Shown here piece by piece: positions 18,945-27,648 of a stretch of DNA of 35,733 nt (its first letter is position 1; every line of letters starts with the position of its first letter). Position numbers and translations under genes: made by a program. Source of the DNA: Fen-999 sp035654135. GTDB lineage: Bacteria > Pseudomonadota > Gammaproteobacteria > Burkholderiales > Rhodocyclaceae. The notes beneath the pieces were generated by a model. That model was given only the letters and a program-made list of their open reading frames with translations. It searched no databases and was not told the origin of the DNA. The stretch spans positions 1 to 35,733 of the forward strand of contig DASRXN010000046.1 in the NCBI GenBank assembly GCA_035654135.1, written 5' to 3'.

Positions 18945-20048
18945 TTAGATGCGCATCGGCATCACGACGTACTTGAAACGATCGTTGCCGGGCAGCATGA
19001 ACAGCGCGCTCGAACTGGCGTCGGCAAGCCGGCATTCGATGGTGTCGACAGCTATGTTGTTGAGGACGTCGAGCAGGTAGGTGACGTTGAAGCCGACATC
19101 GAGGTTTTCACCGGTATAAGGCACCTCGATTTCTTCCTGCGCTTCTTCCTGTTCGGCGTTGGTGGAGAGAATCTTCAGGCTGCCATCGTTGAGCACCAAG
19201 CGAACGCCACGGAATTTTTCATTGGTCAGGATCGCCGCCCGCATCAACGAGTGCAGTAACACATCGCGCGGTAATTGCAGCACCTTGGTGTGCTGCTGCG
19301 GAATCACGCGCTCGTAATCCGGAAACTTGCCATCGATCAGTTTGGAAACCAGTTCGATGTTGCCAAAGCGGAATTGCGCCTGCGTCGGCGACAGGCTGAT
19401 TTCCAGCGGCTCGTCATTGTCGGCCAGTTGGCGCGAGAGTTCCAGCACCGTCTTGCGCGGCAGGATGACTTCAATGCGCGGTAAGTTGTCGTTCAGCGCC
19501 TCGCTGGCAAATGCCAGGCGATGACCATCGGTGGCTACCACACGCATTTCGGCGCCGTTGGTTACCAGCAACAGACCGTTGAGGTAATAGCGGATGTCCT
19601 GCTGTGCCATCGAATATTGAACCAGTGCCAGCAGATGCTTGAACTGCTTCTGCGACATTGAGATCCTGGCCGTTTGACCATCAGCGGTCAACATGCGGGG
19701 AAAATCCTCAGCCGGCAATGTCTGTAGATTGAAACGGCTCTTGCCTGCCTTGAGTTGTAGGCGTTTGTCGTCGAGCGCGAGACTGACCTCGGCCGATTCC
19801 GGCAGCGAGCGAAGGATATCCTGCAACTTGCGGGCGCCAACGGTGAGGGCGGTTTTTTCGATACCGACCGCTGTTGTGCTGGTTCTGATCTGGATTTCGA
19901 TGTCAGTCGCCAGCATCGTCAAGCGCTCGCCGTCCTTTTCCATGAGGACATTTGAAAGAATCGGCAAGGTGTGGCGTTTCTCGACAATGCCGCATACGGA
20001 CTGCAGCGGAGTCAGGATCTGATCACGCGGGCCTTTATACAGGAGCAT
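18945..20048 (-). CDS. dnaN: DNA polymerase III beta subunit (sliding clamp)
   Basis: A 367-aa protein of exactly the expected clamp length, with the N-terminal KRHTLPILSNVL block, the central ATDGHRLA block and the C-terminal PMR end. It forms the ring that tethers polymerase to DNA. An AAAGGAGA ribosome-binding site on the minus strand (20057-20064) lies 8 nt before the ATG. It is followed by gyrB and preceded by the DnaA-box-rich gap after dnaA. Confidence 0.98.
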   Translation of the reverse strand: MLLYKGPRDQILTPLQSVCGIVEKRHTLPILSNVLMEKDGERLTMLATDIEIQIRTSTTAVGIEKTALTVGARKLQDILRSLPESAEVSLALDDKRLQLKAGKSRFNLQTLPAEDFPRMLTADGQTARISMSQKQFKHLLALVQYSMAQQDIRYYLNGLLLVTNGAEMRVVATDGHRLAFASEALNDNLPRIEVILPRKTVLELSRQLADNDEPLEISLSPTQAQFRFGNIELVSKLIDGKFPDYERVIPQQHTKVLQLPRDVLLHSLMRAAILTNEKFRGVRLVLNDGSLKILSTNAEQEEAQEEIEVPYTGENLDVGFNVTYLLDVLNNIAVDTIECRLADASSSALFMLPGNDRFKYVVMPMRI

Positions 20049-20250
20049 TCTTTATATCTCCTTTGTCTACTGATGATTAATGATGGCGATTGGTGTGGAT
20101 AAGCGGTTTTTTTTCTTACTGCTCATGGATATGCGTATTGTAACGTTCTGGGGTAAACACCGTCGGATCTCTGTGGAGAAATGTGGATGAATATTCAGAT
20201 GCGCTCCGGATTCGTCTTTATTCACAATCAATCCCCGATTGTCCCCGTAC
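20049..20250. other. Probable oriC: DnaA-box cluster between dnaA and dnaN
   Basis: The 202-nt gap holds four DnaA-box-like 9-mers: perfect matches to TTATNCACA at 20094-20102 (minus strand) and 20218-20226 (plus strand), and one-mismatch boxes at 20172-20180 and 20182-20190 (minus strand). An AT-rich stretch at 20050-20145, including a run of eight T (about 20106-20113), could act as the unwinding element. Location between dnaA and dnaN and the local AT content in a GC-rich genome fit a replication origin. A GC-skew switch would be needed to confirm it. Confidence 0.72.
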
Positions 20251-21630
20251 TTATCCTTTGATCGATTGCAGTAAAACATGGAGGTCATTGTTTAGTTGTC
20301 CATCCTTGCCGCGCAGGTCGCCGATCGTGCGGCAGGCATGCAGTACGGTGGTATGGTCACGGCCGCCGAAGGCATCACCGATTTCCGGCAAGCTGTGCGG
20401 GGTCAGTTCCCGCGCCAGCCACATGGCGACTTGACGGGGGCGAGCAATGGCGCGGGTGCGTTTTTGAGAATACATTTCCGCGACCTTTATCTTGTAGTAG
20501 TCGGAAACGTATTTCTGGATCAGTTCGAGAGTTATTTGGCGATTGTGGGCGCCAATCACGTCCTTGAGAGCCTCCTTGGCCACCTCGATGTTGAGGTCGC
20601 GGCCGTGGAAGCGGGCGAAGGCGATGACGCGGTTAAGTGCTCCCTCAAGTTCGCGTACATTTGAACGCAGGTTCTTGGCAATCAGGAACGCGACGTCGTC
20701 GCCAAGGGGAATTTCCGTGGCTTCAGCTTTTTTCTTGAGGATAGCGACTCGCATTTCCAGTTCCGGTGGCTCGACCTGAACTGTAAGGCCACAATCGAAA
20801 CGTGAAATCAAGCGGTTTTCCAGGCCCTGAATATCTTTCGGATAGGTGTCGCAGGTGATTACGATTTGTTTCCTTGCTTCGATCAATGCATTGAAAGCAA
20901 AGAAAAATTCCTCTTGGGTGCGATCCTTGCCGTTGAGGAATTGGATGTCGTCGATGATAAGCAAGTCCAGCGAGCAGTAGTAGCGCTTGAAGGTGTCAAA
21001 AGCCTTCTGCTGATAGGCGCGAACGACATCGGCGATGTAGTCGTGCGCATGGACATAACGGACAATCTTGTCGGGATTATGTCGCCAGACTTCATTGCCT
21101 AACGCATGCACCAAGTGGGTCTTACCAAGGCCGACGCCGCCATAGACGAACAGTGGATTGTAGGAGGTGCCAGGATTGAGAGCCACCTGCTGAGCCGCTG
21201 CACGGGCAAGGTCGTTCGAGCGGCCTGTTACCAATGCCTCGAAAGTGAAATCCGGATTCAGACGCGTCTTTTCGTAAATGGGATCGCTGTTGCGCATGGC
21301 AGGAAGTGAGGCGGGTCCTACCTGTTCGGGCAATTCGACCGCTTCCTCAATCTGGTTCAGACCAGCCGCGAACGCCTGATCCGCTACCCGAGGCTCATCA
21401 AGGGCAAGCGTAATGCTGCTGCCGTCGGGGTGAACTTGCCGAAGGAGGCTTTCTATGCGTGAGAAATAGCGTTCCCTGACCCACTGCAGAACGAAACGAT
21501 TGGGCGCCAGCAATCGGAACCGGCCGGGTCCTTGCGATTCGATACGCAGCGACTTGATCCACGAGTTGAACTGCTGCGCCGGCAGTTCCTCCTGGAAGTT
21601 AGCCAGGCACAGCGACCAGAAGTCGCTCAT
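20251..21630 (-). CDS. dnaA: Chromosomal replication initiator DnaA
   Basis: An AAA+ initiator with N-terminal domain I (QELPAQQFN-like ELPAQQFNSW), a short linker, Walker A GGVGLGKTH, Walker B LLIIDDIQF, sensor motifs, and a C-terminal DnaA-box-binding helix-turn-helix (RQVAMWLARELT, GGRDHTTVLHA). The length is 459 aa from ATG 21630, which matches the usual family N-terminus MSDFW. In-frame ATGs at 21666 and 21654 give 471 and 467 aa; none has a clear ribosome-binding site, so the start is uncertain. It is the first gene of the replication operon. Confidence 0.97.
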   Translation of the reverse strand: MSDFWSLCLANFQEELPAQQFNSWIKSLRIESQGPGRFRLLAPNRFVLQWVRERYFSRIESLLRQVHPDGSSITLALDEPRVADQAFAAGLNQIEEAVELPEQVGPASLPAMRNSDPIYEKTRLNPDFTFEALVTGRSNDLARAAAQQVALNPGTSYNPLFVYGGVGLGKTHLVHALGNEVWRHNPDKIVRYVHAHDYIADVVRAYQQKAFDTFKRYYCSLDLLIIDDIQFLNGKDRTQEEFFFAFNALIEARKQIVITCDTYPKDIQGLENRLISRFDCGLTVQVEPPELEMRVAILKKKAEATEIPLGDDVAFLIAKNLRSNVRELEGALNRVIAFARFHGRDLNIEVAKEALKDVIGAHNRQITLELIQKYVSDYYKIKVAEMYSQKRTRAIARPRQVAMWLARELTPHSLPEIGDAFGGRDHTTVLHACRTIGDLRGKDGQLNNDLHVLLQSIKG

Positions 21631-21687
21631 GACCGGGTCGTCGCTTATCGGCATGGCACGAACCATTAGTGTATGGTATTGATTAAT

Positions 21688-21693
21688 AGTATA
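21688..21693 (-). promoter_or_regulatory. Candidate dnaA promoter -10
   Basis: On the minus strand TATACT (one mismatch from TATAAT) lies in a very AT-rich stretch (21676-21703) directly upstream of dnaA. The adjacent TATAAA is an alternative -10. No good -35 is visible; a TTGGAA in the neighbouring hairpin is the nearest candidate, with poor spacing. A start around 21681 would leave only a short leader. Confidence 0.35.
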
Positions 21694-21703
21694 TTTTATA
21701 ATG

Positions 21704-21737
21704 ATGAACGCGGTTCCAAAAAGGAAACCGCGTTCAT
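21704..21737. repeat. Strong inverted repeat (hairpin) between dnaA and rpmH
   Basis: A 12-bp perfect stem, ATGAACGCGGTT against its complement, extended by two more G-C pairs past a single bulged T, encloses a short A-rich loop. It lies in the divergent dnaA/rpmH spacer, just upstream of the AT-rich dnaA leader. No U-run follows on either strand, so a simple intrinsic terminator is unlikely; a protein-binding or origin-architecture site is possible. Confidence 0.7.
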
Positions 21738-21769
21738 GTTTCGAGGCATTCTAGCGGGTTCGCCAAGAG

Positions 21770-21778
21770 TTATCCACA
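21770..21778 (+). promoter_or_regulatory. Consensus DnaA box in the dnaA-rpmH spacer
   Basis: A perfect TTATCCACA lies 22 bp upstream of the rpmH -35 element and about 140 bp upstream of the dnaA start. It could support autoregulation of dnaA or rpmH, or be the second arm of a bipartite origin flanking dnaA. Confidence 0.7.
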
Positions 21779-21799
21779 AGGGTCGGCGGAAAATTGGTC

Positions 21800-21828
21800 T
21801 TGACAAGAAACGGCGCCAACGATGTAAT
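21800..21828 (+). promoter_or_regulatory. Sigma70-type promoter for rpmH operon
   Basis: A perfect -35 TTGACA (21800-21805), a 17-bp spacer, and -10 TGTAAT (21823-21828, one mismatch) are visible. Transcription would begin near 21835, giving a leader of about 24 nt before rpmH. It probably drives rpmH-rnpA-yidD-yidC and onward. Confidence 0.75.
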
Positions 21829-21858
21829 CGCGCGTTTCTCTTTTGAGAGGGTTACCCC

Positions 21859-21993
21859 ATGAAACGGACTTATCAGCCATCGGTGGTGCGTCGCAAGCGC
21901 ACTCATGGCTTTCTGGTGCGCATGCGTACCCGTGGCGGTCGTGCCGTCATTCGTGCTCGTCGTGCCAAGGGCCGTCAGCGTCTCGGCGTCTGA
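21859..21993 (+). CDS. rpmH: Ribosomal protein L34
   Basis: A 44-aa basic protein with the invariant start MKRTYQPS and the R-K-R-THGF block of L34. It is a component of the 50S subunit. A GAGAGGG ribosome-binding site precedes the ATG. rnpA follows after 26 nt, the conserved bacterial order. Confidence 0.98.
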   Translation: MKRTYQPSVVRRKRTHGFLVRMRTRGGRAVIRARRAKGRQRLGV

Positions 21994-22009
21994 GCCGCAT
22001 CTGGTGGCC

Positions 22010-22019
22010 AGGGGGTGAT
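22010..22019 (+). promoter_or_regulatory. Shine-Dalgarno deciding the rnpA start
   Basis: AGGGGGTGAT differs by one base from the full anti-16S consensus AGGAGGTGAT. It is followed directly by TTG 22020 and then GTG 22026, the only in-frame start codons upstream of the conserved RnpA region. Measured from the G-run, the spacings are 4 nt and 10 nt, so either could be used. Confidence 0.6.
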
Positions 22020-22394
22020 TTGAAAGTGGCCGGGGATGAGGTATTCCGCTCCTCGGCGCGTCTCCGGCAACCACGTGAATTCGCTGTCGTCATGACCAGC
22101 CCACAGCGGCTGCGGGGCGGCTGTTTCGAGCTTCGCTATCGTCGCAATGAGGCATCCGGCGCGCGGCTCGGTCTGGTGATTCCCAAGCGCCTAGCCCGGC
22201 GTGCCGTGCTGCGCAACCTGATCAAACGCTTGGCTCGTGAAGCATTTCGGCATGCTTTGCCAAAGTTGCCGGCCGTCGATATGGTCCTCAGGCTTTCCAG
22301 GCCGCCCCTGTCGTCGGATGCCAGAGTCGATGGCGTGTTGCGCGGCACTTGGCGGCGCGACATCGATGTGTTGCTGGCGGGATTGCAGCCATGA
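22020..22394 (+). CDS. rnpA: Ribonuclease P protein component
   Basis: About 124 aa (122 if GTG 22026 is used), basic, with the RNase P signature RLGLVIPKRLARRAVLRN followed by LIKRLAREAFR. It assists the catalytic RNA in maturing tRNA 5' ends. There is no ATG near the N-terminus, so it begins at TTG 22020 or GTG 22026 behind a strong ribosome-binding site. It lies between rpmH and yidD; its stop overlaps the yidD ATG (ATGA). Confidence 0.94.
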   Translation: MKVAGDEVFRSSARLRQPREFAVVMTSPQRLRGGCFELRYRRNEASGARLGLVIPKRLARRAVLRNLIKRLAREAFRHALPKLPAVDMVLRLSRPPLSSDARVDGVLRGTWRRDIDVLLAGLQP

Positions 22395-22615
22395 TTAAAG
22401 GATGGGTGGCAATGCCCTGGATATGGCTGATTCGCGCTTACCAGTACGGCATCAGCCCGTTCTTGGGGCGAAGCTGCCGGTTTGATCCAAGTTGTTCCGA
22501 GTATGCTGTCGAATCGCTGCAACGTCATGGTGTTATTAGAGGTTTGTGGCTGGCTGTCCGGCGCATCGGACGCTGTCATCCCTGGCATCCCGGCGGCTAC
22601 GACCCGGTGCCCTGA
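22391..22615 (+). CDS. yidD: Membrane protein insertion efficiency factor YidD
   Basis: A 74-aa protein with the conserved YQYGISPFLGRSCRFDPSC-type cysteine block, SEYA, and the C-terminal HPGGYDPVP. It is a small membrane-associated aid to YidC-dependent insertion. ATG 22391 overlaps the rnpA stop; an internal ATG at 22412 would give a shorter form starting at MPWIW. yidC begins 17 nt later. Confidence 0.95.
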   Translation: MIKGWVAMPWIWLIRAYQYGISPFLGRSCRFDPSCSEYAVESLQRHGVIRGLWLAVRRIGRCHPWHPGGYDPVP

Positions 22616-22632
22616 TCAATTTTCGATTCGTC

Positions 22633-24282
22633 ATGGATAACCAAAGACTGATTCTGTTCCTGGTATTTAGCTTTTCCCTGATCATGCTTTGGGAGGCCTG
22701 GCAGAAGCACGGCACCCAGCCACAAGTGCCAGGTCAGGCAGCGGTGGCGACGGCACAGGCGCCGGCAGCGACCGCGACCGCAGCCGCCGTGCCGACTCCA
22801 ACCGGCCCTACGGAGGGCGTGCCGACCGTTGCAGTTAGTCCGGTTGCCGTCGATGTGGCAGCCAAGGTCCAGGTGAAGACCGACCTCTATGTGGTGGAAA
22901 TTTCCGCCCTCGGCGGTGATCTGACCGGTTTGGAACTGACTCAGCATAAGGCCACGGAAGACAAGACGCGCAATTTTGTCCTGTTCGAGCCCAAGCATGC
23001 CTACGCGGCGCAGAGCGGCCTGATCGGCCCGGGGCTGCCGAATCACAAGACGATCTGGCAGCTGCCCGCGGCCGGCATGACACTGAAAGACGGTGACAAT
23101 GAACTGCGCGTTCGTCTGACAGCGACGGCCGAGGGCAGCGTGCAGGTCGCCAAGACCTACGTGTTCAAGCGCGGCAGTTACCTAATCGACGTCGAATACG
23201 AGATCATCAACGGCAGCGCCGCGGCAATTGCGCCGCATGCCTATTTCCAATTGACGCGGGACGGCAAGGCACCGGAAGGCGCCACGGCCATGATGTCGAC
23301 CTTTACCGGGCCCGCCTTTTACACCGATGCGGACAAGTTCCATAAGGTGACGTTCGAGGATGTGGCCAAGAACAAGGCCAAGGTGCCGGGCAAGAGCGAC
23401 AACGGCTGGGTGGCGATGGTCCAGCACTATTTCGTCTCGGCATGGCTGCCGGCCGGCGCTGGCGAGCGGGAATTCTTCCTGCGCGAGATCGGCAAGGACC
23501 TGTTCGCCGCTGGCGTGATCGTACCCGTTGCAGCGGTGGCGCCCGGCGCCACGGGCAAGCTGGCCATGCCTCTATACGCAGGCCCACAGGAACAGGAAAA
23601 ACTGGCCAAGATCGCCCCCGGTTTCGATCTCGTGGTCGATTACGGCTGGCTGACGGTTATCGCCGCACCGATTTTCTGGGTGCTTCAATGGCTGTATTCT
23701 TTCCTCGGCAACTGGGGTTGGGCGATCATCGTCATGACGGTGATGCTCAAGGCGGCCTTCTTCCCTCTGTCCGCCGCTTCCTACAAGTCGATGGCCAAGA
23801 TGCGCGTGCTGACGCCCAAGCTGACCAAGTTGAAAGAGACGTTCGCCGACGACAAGCAGCGCATGAACCAGGAGATGATGGAGCTGTACAAGAAGGAAAA
23901 GGTCAATCCGCTCGGCGGCTGCCTGCCTATCCTGGTGCAGATTCCCGTCTTCATCGCGCTGTACTGGGTGCTGCTGGGCACTGTCGAAATGCGCGGTGCG
24001 CCGTGGCTGGGCTGGATCACCGACCTCTCCACCAAGGATCCGTATTTCGTCATGCCGCTGATCATGGGCGCGACGATGTTCATTCAGACCAAGCTGAATC
24101 CCACGCCGCCCGATCCCATGCAGGCCAAGGTCATGCTGATCATGCCCGTCGTGTTTACAGGCATGTTCCTGTTCTTCCCATCGGGCCTGGTGCTCTACTG
24201 GACGGTCAACAACCTGCTTTCCATTGCCCAGCAATGGCAGGTGAACCGGATGATCGAGGCCAGTGGCCTCAAGGCCCACTGA
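22633..24282 (+). CDS. yidC: Membrane protein insertase YidC
   Basis: A 549-aa protein with the N-terminal helix (about residues 6-22), an Ala/Thr/Pro-rich linker, a large periplasmic domain typical of Gram-negative YidC, and the C-terminal 60KD_IMP insertase core with NWGWAIIVMT, NPLGGCLPILVQIP and FPSGLVLYWTVNN. It inserts membrane proteins alone or with SecYEG. Start ATG 22633 was chosen because it begins at MDNQR before the first helix; the upstream open frame lies inside yidD. mnmE starts within its last 20 bp. Confidence 0.97.
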   Translation: MDNQRLILFLVFSFSLIMLWEAWQKHGTQPQVPGQAAVATAQAPAATATAAAVPTPTGPTEGVPTVAVSPVAVDVAAKVQVKTDLYVVEISALGGDLTGLELTQHKATEDKTRNFVLFEPKHAYAAQSGLIGPGLPNHKTIWQLPAAGMTLKDGDNELRVRLTATAEGSVQVAKTYVFKRGSYLIDVEYEIINGSAAAIAPHAYFQLTRDGKAPEGATAMMSTFTGPAFYTDADKFHKVTFEDVAKNKAKVPGKSDNGWVAMVQHYFVSAWLPAGAGEREFFLREIGKDLFAAGVIVPVAAVAPGATGKLAMPLYAGPQEQEKLAKIAPGFDLVVDYGWLTVIAAPIFWVLQWLYSFLGNWGWAIIVMTVMLKAAFFPLSAASYKSMAKMRVLTPKLTKLKETFADDKQRMNQEMMELYKKEKVNPLGGCLPILVQIPVFIALYWVLLGTVEMRGAPWLGWITDLSTKDPYFVMPLIMGATMFIQTKLNPTPPDPMQAKVMLIMPVVFTGMFLFFPSGLVLYWTVNNLLSIAQQWQVNRMIEASGLKAH

Positions 24283-25627
24283 CACCATTGCCGCCATTGC
24301 CACCGCCCCGGGGCGGGGTGGCATTGGAGTGGTCCGTGTTTCAGGTACCGGACTGCTTGATTTTGCGGAACGCCTGACGGGCAGGCGGCTCCATTGCATT
24401 CAAGCGCGGCGTGCCACCATGGCTGACTTTCGTGCCGCCGAGGGCGATGACATCGACCGCGGCATCCTGCTCTACTTTCCGGCGCCCCAATCGTTTACCG
24501 GCGAGGACGTGCTGGAACTCCAGGGCCATGGCGGCTCCGTGGTGATGCAGCAGCTTCTCGGCCGCTGTCTCGAGTTGGGTGCGCGCCTGGCGGAGCCAGG
24601 AGAGTTCAGCCGCCGCGCCTTCCTCAACGACAAGATGGACTTGGCACAGGCGGAAGCGGTTGCCGACCTGATCGAGGCGACGACGGCGCAGGCGGCGCGT
24701 TCGGCACTGCGCTCCCTGTCTGGGGAGTTCTCGCGCCACGTGCATGGTCTGGTCGAGCAATTGATCGACTTGCGCATGTTGATCGAGGCGACGCTGGATT
24801 TCCCGGATGAGGAAATCGATCCGGTGCGCGACACCGACATGGTGCCCCGTCTGGACAGGTTGCGGCACGACCTGGCCGGGCTGAGGAGCCGTGCCCGCCA
24901 GGGCAGCCTGCTGCGTACCGGCCTGACCGTGGTACTGGCCGGGCTGCCGAACGTAGGTAAATCCTCGCTGCTGAATCGGCTGGCCGGCGAGGAGCGGGCA
25001 ATTGTCACCGATATCGCCGGCACTACCCGGGATGCCCTGATGGAAACCATTCAGGTCGAGGGCATTCCGCTGCATATCATCGACACTGCCGGCCTGAGGG
25101 AAACCCAAGATCCAGTGGAGCGAATAGGCATCGAACGCAGCTGGCAGGAGATCGGCCGCGCCGACGTCGTCCTGCAAATCGTCGATGCCAGGACCGGCGT
25201 CACGCCGGCCGACCAAGCCGTCGCGGCACGTTTGCCCAGGGGCATCGAGCGTGTCGTGGTCGAGAACAAATGCGATCTCGCGCATCAGGCACCCGGACGC
25301 TTCGAAGACAAGGAGCACGCCGGCCAGATCCACTTGCGCCTGTCGGCGAAGACCGGGGAGGGCATGGCCCTGCTGCACGATGAATTGCTGCGCGTCGCCG
25401 GCTGGCAGGGTCATGGCGAGGACGTGATCCTGGCGCGTGAGCGTCATCTGGAAGCGCTGGCCGAAGCGCAACGACGCGTCGATCTGGCCGCCGGCGAAAC
25501 GCAACGTGTCGAATTGGCTGCCGAGGAATTACGCTTGGCGCAGGAAGCGCTGTCCGCCATTACGGGCGAATTTACCGCCGACGATCTTCTTGGAGTGATC
25601 TTCAGCCGCTTCTGCATTGGCAAATGA
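24263..25627 (+). CDS. mnmE: tRNA modification GTPase MnmE (TrmE)
   Basis: A 454-aa protein of normal length. It has the N-terminal folate-binding domain (DTIAAIATAPGRGGIG), an inserted G domain with GLPNVGKS (227-234) and DTAG (274-277), and the C-terminal FCIGK with C451. With MnmG it makes the 5-carboxymethylaminomethyl group on wobble U34 of certain tRNAs. It starts at GTG 24263 inside the end of yidC (20-bp overlap); no ATG is available before the conserved N-terminus. Confidence 0.97.
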   Translation: MASRPTDTIAAIATAPGRGGIGVVRVSGTGLLDFAERLTGRRLHCIQARRATMADFRAAEGDDIDRGILLYFPAPQSFTGEDVLELQGHGGSVVMQQLLGRCLELGARLAEPGEFSRRAFLNDKMDLAQAEAVADLIEATTAQAARSALRSLSGEFSRHVHGLVEQLIDLRMLIEATLDFPDEEIDPVRDTDMVPRLDRLRHDLAGLRSRARQGSLLRTGLTVVLAGLPNVGKSSLLNRLAGEERAIVTDIAGTTRDALMETIQVEGIPLHIIDTAGLRETQDPVERIGIERSWQEIGRADVVLQIVDARTGVTPADQAVAARLPRGIERVVVENKCDLAHQAPGRFEDKEHAGQIHLRLSAKTGEGMALLHDELLRVAGWQGHGEDVILARERHLEALAEAQRRVDLAAGETQRVELAAEELRLAQEALSAITGEFTADDLLGVIFSRFCIGK

Positions 25628-26394
25628 GTGAGCTGCCACTTCTTGCGCTTGCGGCGCTGCTAGCGGGTTTCGTAGACGCGGTTGCAGGTGGTGGCGGCCT
25701 GATTCAGGTACCGGCGCTGTTTAATGCGCTGCCGGCCGAAACGCCCGCCACCATCTTCGGAACCAACAAGGGCTCCAGCATTTTCGGTACCGCCAATGCG
25801 GCCTGGCGCTACACTCGGCGCATCGCCATGCCTTGGGACATCGCGCTGCCGGCCTCGGCTTCGGCCTTCGTGTTTTCGTTTGTCGGCGCGGCGACGGTCG
25901 CCTGGCTGCCCAAGGAAGTCGTGCGACCACTGGTCTTGGTGCTGATGGTGGCGGTCGTCGCCTATACCTTGTTCAAGCCGGACTTCGGCAAACTGCAGGG
26001 CAGGACCTTGCCGGCAACGAAGCTACGGTCGTACGCGCTGACGGTCGGCGCGGTGCTTGGCTTCTACGATGGCTTCTTCGGCCCCGGCGCCGGCAGCTTC
26101 ATGATCTTCGCCTTCGTCGGCTTGTTTGGCCTCGATTTCCTGCGCGCATCCAGCGCCGCCAAGATCGTCAATCTGACCACCAATGCGGCGGCGCTGACCT
26201 TCTTCGTCCCGAATGGCAACATGCTGTGGGCGACCGCATTTACCATGGCGGTGTTCAACATCGCCGGTGCGTTTGTCGGCACGCGGCTGGCCCTGCGCCA
26301 CGGCAGCGGCTTCGTGCGCTGGGTGTTCCTGGCGGTGAGTGCTGTGCTGATCGGCAAATTCGGCTACGATACGCTGTTTGTTCAGACTCTATAA
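25624..26394 (+). CDS. TSUP-family (TauE/SafE) membrane transporter
   Basis: A 256-aa protein with about seven to eight membrane helices and two related halves: GFVDAVAGGGGLIQVPAL near the N-terminus and GFYDGFFGPGAGSF in the middle. These glycine-rich repeats are the hallmark of sulfite/sulfonate/organic anion exporters of the TSUP family. The substrate is unknown. Its ATG overlaps the mnmE stop (ATGA), and the ABC-transporter binding protein follows after 15 nt, so it is probably co-transcribed with both. Confidence 0.88.
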   Translation: MSELPLLALAALLAGFVDAVAGGGGLIQVPALFNALPAETPATIFGTNKGSSIFGTANAAWRYTRRIAMPWDIALPASASAFVFSFVGAATVAWLPKEVVRPLVLVLMVAVVAYTLFKPDFGKLQGRTLPATKLRSYALTVGAVLGFYDGFFGPGAGSFMIFAFVGLFGLDFLRASSAAKIVNLTTNAAALTFFVPNGNMLWATAFTMAVFNIAGAFVGTRLALRHGSGFVRWVFLAVSAVLIGKFGYDTLFVQTL

Positions 26395-26409
26395 AGAGAG
26401 GAGACCTCG

Positions 26410-27555
26410 ATGAATGTGAAACCGTTAGTCGCCGGCTTGATCGCCGCTTTTGCCGCCAGCGTTGCCCAGGCCGACATCAATGTCGGCGTTAGCGTTTCCG
26501 CGACCGGCCCGGCGGCTTCGCTGGGCATTCCCGAGAAGAATACGTTCGCGCTGATGCCGACCAGCATTGCCGGCCAGAAGATCAATTATGTGATCCTCGA
26601 CGATGCCTCCGATACCACCACGGCTGTCAAGAACGCCCGTAAGCTGGTCTCCGAGAACAAGGTGGACGTGATCGTCGGCTCGACGATCACCCCCAACTCG
26701 CTGGCCATGATCGACGTCGCTGCCGAGGCCGAGACGCCGATGATCTCCATGGCGGCTTCCGCCCGCATTGTCGATCCGGCCAACCCGAAGGTGAAGTGGG
26801 TCTTCAAGACGCCGCAGAACGACGTCCAGATGTCGACTGCCATCGTCGAGCACATGACCAATGCCAATATTAAGACAGTGGCCTTCATCGGTTTTGCCGA
26901 TGCCTATGGCGAAGGCTGGTACCAGGAATTTTCGAAGATCGCCGAGGCGCGCAAGCTAACGATCGTCGCCAATGAGCGCTACAACCGCAGCGACACATCG
27001 GTGACCGGCCAGGTGCTCAAGATCATGGCGGCCAAGCCGGACGCTGTGCTCGTTGCCGGTGCCGGTACGCCGGCGGCCCTGCCCCAGAAGGCGCTGAAGG
27101 AGAAGGGCTACAAGGGCGCCTACTACCAGACTCACGGCGTTGCCAACAAGGACTTCATGCGTGTCTGCGGCAAGGACTGCGAGGGTACCTTCCTGCCCGC
27201 CGGCCCGGTGCTGGTGGCGGAGCAACTGCCCAAGGACAATGCGATCAAGAAGGTGGCCATGGATTACGTCGCCAAGTACGAGGCCGCGCATGGCAAGGGC
27301 AATACGTCGACTTTCGGTGCCCACGCCTGGGATGCCGGCATCCTGCTGCAGAACGCGATTCCGGTGGCGCTAAAGAAAGCTCAGCCGGGCAGCAAGGAGT
27401 TCCGCTTGGCCCTGCGCGATGCTATTGAGGGCCTGAAGAACGTTACTGTGTCCCACGGTATCGTCAATATGTCGGCTCAGGATCACCTCGGTTTCGACCA
27501 GCGTGCGCGCGCGATGGTCAAGATTGAAGGTGACGCCTGGAAGCTCCAGCAGTAG
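26410..27555 (+). CDS. livK: Periplasmic ligand-binding protein of a branched-chain amino-acid-type ABC transporter
   Basis: A 381-aa Leu/Ile/Val-binding-protein-family protein with a clear signal peptide (residues 1-22, cleaved after AQA, before DINVG). The type I periplasmic-binding fold is visible in GVSVSATGPAASLG, the IVGSTITPNS block and a VRAFIGFADAYGEGW-like VAFIGFADAYGEGW block. Two closely spaced cysteines (VCGKDC) may form a small disulfide. A good ribosome-binding site (AGAGGAGA) lies 6-7 nt before the ATG. The family also transports aromatic acids, amides and urea, so the ligand is not certain. Confidence 0.88.
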   Translation: MNVKPLVAGLIAAFAASVAQADINVGVSVSATGPAASLGIPEKNTFALMPTSIAGQKINYVILDDASDTTTAVKNARKLVSENKVDVIVGSTITPNSLAMIDVAAEAETPMISMAASARIVDPANPKVKWVFKTPQNDVQMSTAIVEHMTNANIKTVAFIGFADAYGEGWYQEFSKIAEARKLTIVANERYNRSDTSVTGQVLKIMAAKPDAVLVAGAGTPAALPQKALKEKGYKGAYYQTHGVANKDFMRVCGKDCEGTFLPAGPVLVAEQLPKDNAIKKVAMDYVAKYEAAHGKGNTSTFGAHAWDAGILLQNAIPVALKKAQPGSKEFRLALRDAIEGLKNVTVSHGIVNMSAQDHLGFDQRARAMVKIEGDAWKLQQ

Positions 27556-27588
27556 GCGTATACTTCCGCTCTGGCGAATATTCAGAGG

Positions 27589-27621
27589 CAGGGGCGCCCC
27601 AGGTGCGAATGGGCGCCCTTG
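27589..27621 (+). terminator. GC-rich stem-loop between livK and livH
   Basis: An 11-bp stem with one G-U pair (CAGGGGCGCCC / GGGCGCCCTTG, 11-nt loop) lies 33 nt after the livK stop. No U-run follows. Such hairpins after binding-protein genes usually stabilise the upstream mRNA or cause partial termination, giving more binding protein than permease; that role is inferred here. Confidence 0.5.
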
Positions 27622-27648
27622 TCGTTTCCGCGTCTCGAAGAACAATCG

